A stretch of 17,897 nucleotides of DNA from Promethearchaeota archaeon (GTDB taxonomy: Archaea > Asgardarchaeota > Lokiarchaeia > Sigynarchaeales > SOKP01), in contig DAOUUT010000039.1 in NCBI GenBank assembly GCA_030668025.1, forward strand, positions 1-17,897. Reading direction: 5' to 3'. Numbering within the stretch: the first letter of the stretch is position 1; every line of letters starts with the position of its first letter. A program made the position numbers and the translations under genes. Shown piece by piece: positions 6,550 through 14,067 of the stretch. Under the pieces are notes generated by a model. It searched no databases and had not been told where the DNA came from. It saw only the letters and a list, made by a program, of their open reading frames with translations.

Positions 6550-9500
6550 ATAATGTGTTTGATATAGTGTGAAGACTATGACAAGACCAAAAATGCCCCC
6601 AAATAACACATATATAAGCCAACTCAAATATGGTCCAGGGCTCACTACGGGACTACTTACAATTAAAGTTATTTCAAAAGGTTCAAAATTATAATCGTAA
6701 CCTGCAGAAGCTATGATTGTAACAGTAAAAGTGCCTTCTGGTATATTAGTGAAAGTAACCTCATAAACCCCATCACTGTTAAGATCCTCAAGTTCTCCAT
6801 GCCCAAATTCCCAAGTATATGCTACAGAGGCATTTATGTATCCACCAAAATCTTCATTCTTTAAAACTATTTTTAAGGTGTAAGGTTCATCAAGATTTAT
6901 TTGTATAAGATTTCCTCCTTCTTCCATATCAATTGTTGTATTTATACTACGAATTATTATCGTTATATCCGATGAGGCAAGAGTATGACCATTCTTTTTA
7001 GCGAGAATTGTTAAAATTTTTACTCCCATACCTAAATCGGTTGTATCTATATTAAGATTGTACTCATTTGGCAATTTAGTAAAATTATCTGAAAAGCTCC
7101 CTCCTAATATTTCTACGGTAGCATTTTTAATATTACTTTCAGTGACAGCTTCTATATATTTTACTGATATATTTACAGTAGATTGTATTGGAACAATGAT
7201 TGATTTATCAAGTGTTTTATTTTGACCATTAATGAATATATCATCTAAATATGTTGAGATATCTCCAATAAAGATATTAATAAGAGCTGTAGCATTTGCG
7301 TAATTTGACTTACTTGCAGTTACATAAATTCCAAATGTTCCTCCGCTGCCAAAAATGGATGTATTAAAAGTAATACGATATATGCCCAATGATTCCATAA
7401 ATACAAAATAATTATCGGTATTCCAATATTCTGTTCCAAATTTATTGCTAATTAAAATATCCGCACCAGGTATTAAATTATCACTATCTATATCCCCATA
7501 ATTAACCAGAATAGATATATTTGATTTAAATCCAACGGGATCTGGTTGAGAATAAGTGAGATTTGTATAAATTTCGCGTATATTTATAGAAATGTAAATT
7601 TCTTGATTTTCATACCCTGTCTTACTCACATTAATAGTTAAAGTATAAATTTCAAATTGCTTAGATGTTGTATTTAATTCTAACATATAATTACCTGGAC
7701 CCATTTCATAGCAATACCAATAATTCAAATTCCAATCACAGTTAATAATTGCACCTGAAATCCCTTGATTATTTGAAACATTATAGGTTAGATATATTGA
7801 AGTATTTGTACCCCAAGGAACATTTATAAAAGTAGAATCCGGATTGAATATTGTCGTTTCCGTTACTTCAAGTTGGATAATCTGATCTTCATATTGCACC
7901 GTAAAATAAGGCTTGTCAGCAGATATTGATACATTATATAATCCATTTTGCCAGTTCGTAGTATCAATTTCAGCTATATATATACCGTTGCCAAAATATA
8001 CCATATCTCCCGTAATTACAGTCTCATTATCAATAGTATAATTCACATATGCTCCAATAATCCCCACTCCTATATCAATATCTGTATAGTTTACTTTAAT
8101 AAGCACAGTACTACCAGTAAAAACAGAGATAACTTTTAGATCTTGATCGTTAGCTCGACTTAGTATTGTATTATGAGTATTTTCAAAATTTAACGAAGAA
8201 AAACCAATTTGAGATGAATTAATATTATTCCATCTAATATTAAGAATATATTTTCCTGCGCTCGCATTTAATGCCCCTAATGTAAAGTTGTTAAACTCAA
8301 CATTACCAAGTGAATCTGGTGATAATTCTTGATAAGCTTGAGACCATTCTGTACCATTCGGATAATAAATCAATAATGATGCGTTTGTTAATTTTAAATT
8401 TGGAATTAAGTCATTATCAATAGTACCATTAATTTTTATTACATCATAAGTTTCAAAATTTGTACTTTCTTCCCATGATGTTGATGTATCATTCCATTTC
8501 CAGATTTTAGTGTTTAATATATAATTAGGAGATTCTGCCACAATTTTCCACCTTCCATTAACAATGATCTCATTAGGGATAACCAAAGTTGAATTACCTG
8601 GACCTGAAGTTTCTAAAACTTTGGATATTTTATCATTGCCATAAGGATCAATCAAGTGAGTCACATTCCAATTTATAGGTTTTGATACGTTAAAGATATA
8701 ATTAGTTTGATAACTTCCTGGGATACCAACTGGAAAGTACATAGTCCATACGGTTCTTGTTTCATTTTCTGTACAAAATTCGCTTCCTTTAATTCCAATT
8801 TCTGTGGTTGTGAAACTAGATGAGGTGGCGTTAACGAAAAAATCAGTGTAAATATCTATTTTTCCAGATGAATTAGTAGAGAAAGAAAATTTATGTTCTG
8901 TTCCTCCTGTAGCTCCGACCCAATTATTGTTAAAAGATTCTGTACCTAGTCCATATCCCGTTAAATCTGAAATTTGTTTTATCTCTCCATTTGTGTTATC
9001 TGTTATAGAAAGATTAATTTGAGATGGTTTAGGTATTGTTTGTAATTCTAAAGTAATATTATCAAAATAAACTGAAAAATTTCCAGTTGGATTAAAATCT
9101 GTATTTCCCCATTCAATACCAAAACAAAGACTCATTGTCCCTGGAAGATCAAAATCATACAATTCTGGGTTAAATGGATCGATATTGTCTGAATACCAAG
9201 TGTCATTAACGTGAGAATCTAATTTTGGCATTTTAAACACTGATGGATTTTCATTTGTTTTTATTAAACAATAGAGCGAAGTTCCACCAGGAACCAACTC
9301 AAACCATTCGGTGTTATTAGTTATAAATTTGTAATTAAAATTAATACTCCAATCTTTAAACGGAATTTCGTCTCTATCTAAGTTAAATGTATAGTTCCAA
9401 TAAGAATCAACGTTTTTCCAATTATTTGTTTGATTATAAAGATATTCAATATACAGTGAATCATTTGAGCCAACCGGATCATCATCCCAATCAAAAGTAA

Positions 9501-9966
9501 CAAGGCTGTTATTTACAGTGCTAGTATAATTGGACCATGAAAAACTATCATAACCAAGATCAAAGGTCTCATTCATCCAAATCTTATCATATTCATAAAT
9601 ATTTGTCACATTACACAAAATTTCGTTTGCCTCCCAATTATCTGGAACGATAATCGATGCGTTTTCAGAATTAGTCACATTAATTTCATTATTCTGAAAG
9701 AAACCTTGACCATATTCCGTAACATTTTGGGTTGCCCCTATACCAGTATATTCTGATAAAGAAGATTGAGTTCTGATCCCGAAAGGTTCATATTTATCAT
9801 TTGGTAAATTATTTTGATCTTCTGACCATAATTTGCCATTCATATCAAGATTTTTTAAAAAAGGAGCTAAAAGAAAACTAATAAGTAAAACGGATAAAAT
9901 AACAATCTTCTCTTTACCTCTCCTATTGACCTTTAAATACACCGAATTTCTACCAGACAATTTCAA
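6370..9966 (-). CDS. Giant type-I surface protein with degenerate beta-repeats (1,198 aa)
   Basis: The N-terminus has a basic stretch (VNRRGKEK) and a hydrophobic core at about 21-37, a signal peptide or anchor. Residues about 110-310 and 315-600 look like beta-sandwich regions; FSVYFDNITLELQT closes the first. Residues 601-1010 hold four diverged repeats of about 100 residues. Residues 1011-1107 are the membrane-proximal domain shared with the two upstream giants, with loop D1061-x-N1063-x-D1065-G1066. A transmembrane helix (about 1113-1134) is followed by a basic tail (RKSRKIRKKIKKGK). I count over 40 N-x-S/T sequons, consistent with a heavily N-glycosylated exterior. The start is TTG: its first residues (MKLSGRN) align with the ATG start of the 1,253-residue protein (MRLTGKK), and the signal segment lies before any ATG. 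A TATA box at 10051-10059 suggests its own promoter. Likely an adhesin or receptor; ligand unknown. Confidence 0.8.
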   Translation of the reverse strand: MKLSGRNSVYLKVNRRGKEKIVILSVLLISFLLAPFLKNLDMNGKLWSEDQNNLPNDKYEPFGIRTQSSLSEYTGIGATQNVTEYGQGFFQNNEINVTNSENASIIVPDNWEANEILCNVTNIYEYDKIWMNETFDLGYDSFSWSNYTSTVNNSLVTFDWDDDPVGSNDSLYIEYLYNQTNNWKNVDSYWNYTFNLDRDEIPFKDWSINFNYKFITNNTEWFELVPGGTSLYCLIKTNENPSVFKMPKLDSHVNDTWYSDNIDPFNPELYDFDLPGTMSLCFGIEWGNTDFNPTGNFSVYFDNITLELQTIPKPSQINLSITDNTNGEIKQISDLTGYGLGTESFNNNWVGATGGTEHKFSFSTNSSGKIDIYTDFFVNATSSSFTTTEIGIKGSEFCTENETRTVWTMYFPVGIPGSYQTNYIFNVSKPINWNVTHLIDPYGNDKISKVLETSGPGNSTLVIPNEIIVNGRWKIVAESPNYILNTKIWKWNDTSTSWEESTNFETYDVIKINGTIDNDLIPNLKLTNASLLIYYPNGTEWSQAYQELSPDSLGNVEFNNFTLGALNASAGKYILNIRWNNINSSQIGFSSLNFENTHNTILSRANDQDLKVISVFTGSTVLIKVNYTDIDIGVGIIGAYVNYTIDNETVITGDMVYFGNGIYIAEIDTTNWQNGLYNVSISADKPYFTVQYEDQIIQLEVTETTIFNPDSTFINVPWGTNTSIYLTYNVSNNQGISGAIINCDWNLNYWYCYEMGPGNYMLELNTTSKQFEIYTLTINVSKTGYENQEIYISINIREIYTNLTYSQPDPVGFKSNISILVNYGDIDSDNLIPGADILISNKFGTEYWNTDNYFVFMESLGIYRITFNTSIFGSGGTFGIYVTASKSNYANATALINIFIGDISTYLDDIFINGQNKTLDKSIIVPIQSTVNISVKYIEAVTESNIKNATVEILGGSFSDNFTKLPNEYNLNIDTTDLGMGVKILTILAKKNGHTLASSDITIIIRSINTTIDMEEGGNLIQINLDEPYTLKIVLKNEDFGGYINASVAYTWEFGHGELEDLNSDGVYEVTFTNIPEGTFTVTIIASAGYDYNFEPFEITLIVSSPVVSPGPYLSWLIYVLFGGIFGLVIVFTLYQTHYKYSPTVRKSRKIRKKIKKGKTTKPVKDIASREEFIKDYLESNVVTIQLEKKTENGLKEK
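6937..8166 (-). repeat. Four degenerate ~100-residue beta-repeats in the 1,198-residue protein
   Basis: The units cover residues about 601-705, 706-802, 803-906 and 907-1010. Each has a strand with [IV]-x-[VI]-x-Y (IKVNYTDID, IYLTYNVSN, ILVNYGDID, ISVKYIEAV), then a G-A or N-A turn (GAYVNY, GAIINC, GADILI, NATVEI), and a terminal L-x-I-x-[AV]-x-K strand. They are much more diverged than the repeats in the two upstream giants, and only the last is close to that consensus. Confidence 0.6.
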
Positions 9967-10050
9967 TCATTCTTCTCAATTTTTTATTAATTAAAATAAA
10001 AACATCAAAATTATTAAAATCTATTATATTTATTTTTCAAAAACTAATTT

Positions 10051-10059
10051 TTATATAAA
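10051..10059 (-). promoter_or_regulatory. TATA box for the third surface gene and the downstream cytosolic genes
   Basis: On the minus strand the sequence reads AGAAATTTATATAAAAA, with box A TTTATATAA and a purine-rich BRE-like flank. Initiation about 25 bp downstream gives a leader near 60 nt. It would drive the 1,198-residue gene, the longin-like gene and the TrmB-like gene independently of the upstream pair. Confidence 0.5.
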
Positions 10060-10110
10060 TTTCTAAAATATGAACGTGATATCCGTTTAGATTATATTAT
10101 AAAGTATTTT

Positions 10111-10269
10111 TTACAAAAACACATTTCCAGCTCCTCCAGCACCGGTAATATGAGCGTAAAAAATTCTCATCATATCATCGAGATCTACAATTAAATCCTC
10201 ATGATAACTCAATTGAACTCCAAGACCTTGATCTTCTGTCCAGTTAGTAATAACATACCCTTTTGCCAT
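10111..10269 (-). pseudogene. Truncated copy of the longin-like gene (first ~50 codons)
   Basis: From ATG 10269 this reads 52 codons (MAKGYVITNWTEDQ ... GAGGAGNVF) before a TAA at 10113-10111. It matches the first 49 residues of the longin-like protein with substitutions that include T2A, a P-to-H change and an E-to-G change. Homology stops at 10118, in the middle of the longin-like domain, and the following sequence is unrelated AT-rich DNA. The copy lacks half the domain and both winged helices, so it is a remnant. It sits 36 bp behind the 1,253-residue gene, the same spacing as the intact copy has behind the 1,198-residue gene, and keeps the GTGA ribosome-binding motif. Confidence 0.85.
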
Positions 10270-10485
10270 ATTTTTCACGTTTAATTTTTTTATCTTTACT
10301 AATTTTTATTTTTCTTTTAATCCAATTTCAGTTTTTTTTTCTAATTGAATTGTTTCGACATTCCTTTCGAGGTGGGCTTTAATTAAATCTTCTCGAGATG
10401 CAATATCTTTTACAGGTTTTGTATTTTTACCTTTTCTTATTTTCTTCCTAATTTTTCTCGATTTTCTTACAGTTGGAGGATATTT
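10118..10485 (-). repeat. Direct repeat, copy 2 (368 bp)
   Basis: This is the partner of 6182-6549 at a constant offset of 3,936 bp (a multiple of three). It comprises the truncated longin-like gene, the spacer and the last 60 codons of the 1,253-residue gene. The similarity ends just before the transmembrane segment, where the two surface genes are otherwise strongly diverged. Confidence 0.9.
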
Positions 10486-13400
10486 GAACCGAACTTGATA
10501 TAGAGTAAATCCTACAACCAAAGCAACAAGAGCTCCAGCTAATGTAATGAATAATAAAGAGAAATCAGGTGGTAATACTGATACAACATTTAATGTAATT
10601 TCATAAGTTTTAAAAATGTAGTCATCTCCTGCAGAAGCAGTAATAGTTATCGTATAAGTACCTGTTGGAATATTCTCTAATTCAATTTCGTAAGTACCAT
10701 CATTCTCAGGATCTAGAAGTGTACCTTGACCATACGCCCATCGATATGTAACTGTAGCATTAGTAATTGTTCCTCCAAAATCAGAATCGGTTAATACCAG
10801 TGATAATAATATGGATTCACTGGGTAATATGCTAAAGTAGGACTCTCCAGAAGTAGTATTTATTACCGTAGCTATTTTATTCAACGTAATCCTTAGACTT
10901 AACGTTTTAGCTTGGAAGTTAGTAGCATCCGCAACAATTGTGAACAAGTTCACACCAACTTTTAAAACAGTTGTATCTAATAATAATGTATATTGGTTTA
11001 TCGTTAAATTTTCAGCGAGAATATCAGAATATGTGTCAACTATTAATTGAACATTACTTCCACTAATATGAGTTTTAGTCTGACTATCCGAATATTTAAC
11101 TGTAATATTTAAAATACTTCCAAATGGAAGCTCATACACGGGGTCAGTTGTTTTATCTTCTGAATTTAAAAACAATGAAATTTCAGTAGCTCTTTCAGTT
11201 ACTTTGACATAGAATTGAAATGATCTGGGTTGATAGTTCTCTAAATAAGCAATAACCGTAAGTGTTGCTATACCTAGCTCTAGTGTATTAGTGTTTAAAG
11301 AATAATAATACTGAATACCAACTTCACTAAAATCCTCCCCTAGTACTGATACTGTTGCACCAGAAAGAAGTTGTTTAGAAACATTATCTCTATAAAAGAC
11401 TGTTATATTTAACATTTGATTCGCATCTGCTAATATCGTTTCAGCTTCCGTTCTTTGAAAAATATCTACATAAACTTCCAATTCTGTTGCCCTTTCTATT
11501 ACTTCGAAATAAAATTGGATCGTTTGAGATTGATAATTATTAAATTGTGCTTCTATATTGACTATTGTTATTCCTTGCTCCAAATCATTCGTGTTTAAAG
11601 TATAATTATATTGAGATCCCGTTTCAGTAAAATTATCCCAACCTAATGATACATTTGCCCCCGAGATGTGTTGTTTAGTATCATTATCTCTGTAGAAAAC
11701 GGTCAGATTAATAAATTGATTAACTTCGACTTGTATTGTCTCAAGTGCGTTTGTTGTTGTTTCCTCTACCTCTAGTAGTATTTCAGATGCAATCTCGTAA
11801 ACTTCGACGTAAATTTGAATACTTTGAGATTCATAATTATCTAATTGAATAAAAATAGATAATACGTTAAAGCCTAAACTTAGATTATTTGAGCTTAATG
11901 TGTAATTATATTGTGTGCCAATTTCACTGAAATTACCAACAGTAAGAAGCCTAGCTTCTGCTCCACTAAGATGGGCTTTTGTTATATTATCGCGGTAAAA
12001 AATAGTTAAATTTAATATTTTATTTGCTTCAATTTGAATAATATCATTATTTGATTTTTGAGTATCATTTACATATAATTCAAATTCGGTTGCTCTTTCG
12101 AAAACTTCAACATAGAGCTGAATCATTTGTGAAGTATAATTTTCAGACTGGGCATTTATAGTTAGTACGTTAAATCCTAAGTTTAACGCATTTGAATTGA
12201 TAATCGTAGTATATTGCTCATTATTCTCTGTTAAATCATCAAAATTCGATATTGTTACGTTAGCTCCGCTTATATGTTGATTTATAAGATCGTCTTGGTA
12301 AAAAATAGTAATGTTCATATCCTTATTATATTTTATTTCCACCATATTATTTATAGTCTTAAGAGTATTGTTTACCTTTAATTGGAGATCGGTTGGTCGT
12401 TCAACTACATCAACAAAAAATGGAATTGTTTGTGTTTCGTGATTAGGTTTTTGGGCGGTCACTGTTAACGACCATATACCTATTTCAAGATCAGAGCTTT
12501 CTATTATTTTTGAATATTGTCCTAAAGGACCAATTTCATTTAATTGATCCGAAACTTTACCGCTAAGTTGAACGTTAGCACCTGAGATATGGTTTCCAGT
12601 TTGATTATCTAAATATTTTATCGTGATGTTTACTGCATTTCCTAATGGAATTTGAATAAATGGATCTGAAGTTTTATTAATAGTATCTAAAAACAGTTGA
12701 GATTCAGTTCCATAATCATCAAATGTCTCTACATACGTAATGTTTAGGTAAACATCGTCTATAGAGATAGTAATGTTGCTACTTAAACTGAATGTGTTTG
12801 CTATAAATAATTGCAAGGAGAGAGAGATATTAACATTTTTTTGGATTAGATTTGTAACATCAAATCCTCCTTGCTTAGCGTCTTCCCATGACATAGTAGC
12901 AGAACTCAAACGAACGGTTTCTGGATGTTGGTTATTGTTGATTATTATTCTAATTTCTGAGAAAGGCGATAAAGTATCAGGCCAATCTTGATCAATAGTA
13001 TAATTAAATTTGAGATTTGCATCAGTTACTTGAATATTGCTCCCAGAAATATTATTTCCAATTTGATTCCATGATACTGATGAGAATTGATCAACTTTCC
13101 TTTCATAGCCAAAAGTTAAATTAAAGGATTTAAATATTAAAGAATTCCATAAATCTAAATCACCGACTCCAGTAAATATGTTATCTTCACAGTAAATATC
13201 TAATCCTAAAATTATTGTTAGTTTTGAGTGATCAACATGTTTTTCTAATGCTAAATTTAACGCAGTAATTAAATCATTTTCACTTAAAGTTGTTATGTTA
13301 GTATCGGTTATGTTTAAAATGGGGGGCGAGTCTTGTCCTAAATCTGAAGTTTTATATTCAGCGACTCTAAATGAATAACTTAAATTTAAATCAGCTATTT

Positions 13401-14067
13401 CCACGTAAAATGTGGCAGAATCCCAGATATCGGATTGATCGACTGAATCTCCCGGAGCATCTACATTAGAATCAACACTAGCATTGAAAATAGCATTAAG
13501 AGTGGCAGAAGTAATTTTATAATCAGACATATCTACGGGTAGAGTTATATTTTTTTTAAAATGGACGCTAGGAAAATTGTGTACTTGACCTGCACCTCCA
13601 CTTAAAGCTTCTTCATCTAAATAATGATAAACATAACATCCTGTCGCATTAATCTCGGTTACATCAGGGAGTAGAAAATCACTATTATTATATATACCCC
13701 AATTAAACCAAGTGGAAGAATTTGCTTCTCCGGATGTTGTTTGAAAATTATTTTCTTCTCCAACAACGATATAATTAGCATTACTCCCGCTTATGTTAGC
13801 ATCCGTTGTGGAATTATCTCCTTGAGCGCCCTGATTATAAAACCACTCATCTTGAGTAGAAAAATCATTATTATCAAGCCATTCCTTACTATATACCGTT
13901 TCAGCTGAGCTGTGAATAAATTCCGATTGCTTAGCTGGGTCTTCATAGCTATAATTTAAGAAATTTGGACTTAATAGCATTAGAAAGAATGAAATTACAA
14001 TAACAAAAATTAAACTAACAATTTTTATCTTTTTTATTCTATTCATTTTTTTACCCGTCAGTCTCAT
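10306..14067 (-). CDS. Giant type-I surface protein with six ~101-residue repeats (1,253 aa)
   Basis: A basic N-terminus (KKMNRIKKIK) and hydrophobic segment 16-33 form a signal peptide or anchor. Residues about 60-450 match the same region of the 1,248-residue protein and look like two beta-sandwiches; the second ends ISIDDVYLNITYVETF. Six repeats fill 455-1067, followed by the membrane-proximal domain 1068-1163 (loop D1119-x-E-x-D1123-G), a transmembrane helix at about 1170-1190 and a basic tail (RKSRKIRKKIRKGK). Sequons are abundant and there are only two cysteines in the whole chain, so stability does not rest on disulfides. Start ATG 14067 overlaps the upstream TGA (ATGA) and has GGAGGAG 10 nt before it; an in-frame ATG at codon 8 is less likely. 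It is translationally coupled to the upstream gene. Probably an adhesin or receptor; ligand unknown. Confidence 0.85.
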   Translation of the reverse strand: MRLTGKKMNRIKKIKIVSLIFVIVISFFLMLLSPNFLNYSYEDPAKQSEFIHSSAETVYSKEWLDNNDFSTQDEWFYNQGAQGDNSTTDANISGSNANYIVVGEENNFQTTSGEANSSTWFNWGIYNNSDFLLPDVTEINATGCYVYHYLDEEALSGGAGQVHNFPSVHFKKNITLPVDMSDYKITSATLNAIFNASVDSNVDAPGDSVDQSDIWDSATFYVEIADLNLSYSFRVAEYKTSDLGQDSPPILNITDTNITTLSENDLITALNLALEKHVDHSKLTIILGLDIYCEDNIFTGVGDLDLWNSLIFKSFNLTFGYERKVDQFSSVSWNQIGNNISGSNIQVTDANLKFNYTIDQDWPDTLSPFSEIRIIINNNQHPETVRLSSATMSWEDAKQGGFDVTNLIQKNVNISLSLQLFIANTFSLSSNITISIDDVYLNITYVETFDDYGTESQLFLDTINKTSDPFIQIPLGNAVNITIKYLDNQTGNHISGANVQLSGKVSDQLNEIGPLGQYSKIIESSDLEIGIWSLTVTAQKPNHETQTIPFFVDVVERPTDLQLKVNNTLKTINNMVEIKYNKDMNITIFYQDDLINQHISGANVTISNFDDLTENNEQYTTIINSNALNLGFNVLTINAQSENYTSQMIQLYVEVFERATEFELYVNDTQKSNNDIIQIEANKILNLTIFYRDNITKAHLSGAEARLLTVGNFSEIGTQYNYTLSSNNLSLGFNVLSIFIQLDNYESQSIQIYVEVYEIASEILLEVEETTTNALETIQVEVNQFINLTVFYRDNDTKQHISGANVSLGWDNFTETGSQYNYTLNTNDLEQGITIVNIEAQFNNYQSQTIQFYFEVIERATELEVYVDIFQRTEAETILADANQMLNITVFYRDNVSKQLLSGATVSVLGEDFSEVGIQYYYSLNTNTLELGIATLTVIAYLENYQPRSFQFYVKVTERATEISLFLNSEDKTTDPVYELPFGSILNITVKYSDSQTKTHISGSNVQLIVDTYSDILAENLTINQYTLLLDTTVLKVGVNLFTIVADATNFQAKTLSLRITLNKIATVINTTSGESYFSILPSESILLSLVLTDSDFGGTITNATVTYRWAYGQGTLLDPENDGTYEIELENIPTGTYTITITASAGDDYIFKTYEITLNVVSVLPPDFSLLFITLAGALVALVVGFTLYQVRFKYPPTVRKSRKIRKKIRKGKNTKPVKDIASREDLIKAHLERNVETIQLEKKTEIGLKEK
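10867..12705 (-). repeat. Six tandem ~101-residue repeats in the 1,253-residue protein
   Basis: Units are residues 455-559, 560-660, 661-761, 762-861, 862-961 and 962-1067. The consensus has an L-x-[LV]-x-V strand, [IL]-N-[IL]-T-[IV]-F-Y-x-D, H-[IL]-S-G-A, an N-T/N-S turn, and L-x-x-G-x-x-x-L-x-I-x-A-Q, then an S-Q-x-I-Q strand ending E-R-A-T. The first and last units are longer and carry T-x-D-P near the start, so they act as distinct caps. The array resembles Ig-like or invasin-type stalks in general architecture. Confidence 0.85.

Larger units (their letters stand above)
9967..10305 (-). other. 339 bp inter-gene region between the second and third surface genes
   Basis: From right to left it holds the intergenic spacer copied with the direct repeat, a truncated copy of the longin-like gene (10111-10269), an AT-rich stretch with a TATA box (10051-10059) and a roughly 60 bp leader before the TTG start. 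I see no poly-T terminator on the minus strand behind the 1,253-residue gene, so read-through from upstream remains possible. Confidence 0.7.

Noticed and set aside
7948..8139. 63-codon plus-strand frame inside the 1,198-residue gene
   Set aside because: It is a shadow of a long, well-supported minus-strand gene with strong protein periodicity. The plus-strand frames at 12773-12991, 14161-14400, 16525-16734 and 17485-17670 are rejected for the same reason.
6182..10485. Direct repeats as attachment sites of a classical integrative element
   Set aside because: No integrase, recombinase, transposase or tRNA gene is present between or beside them, and the repeats consist of coding sequence of the local genes. 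Homologous recombination explains them better.
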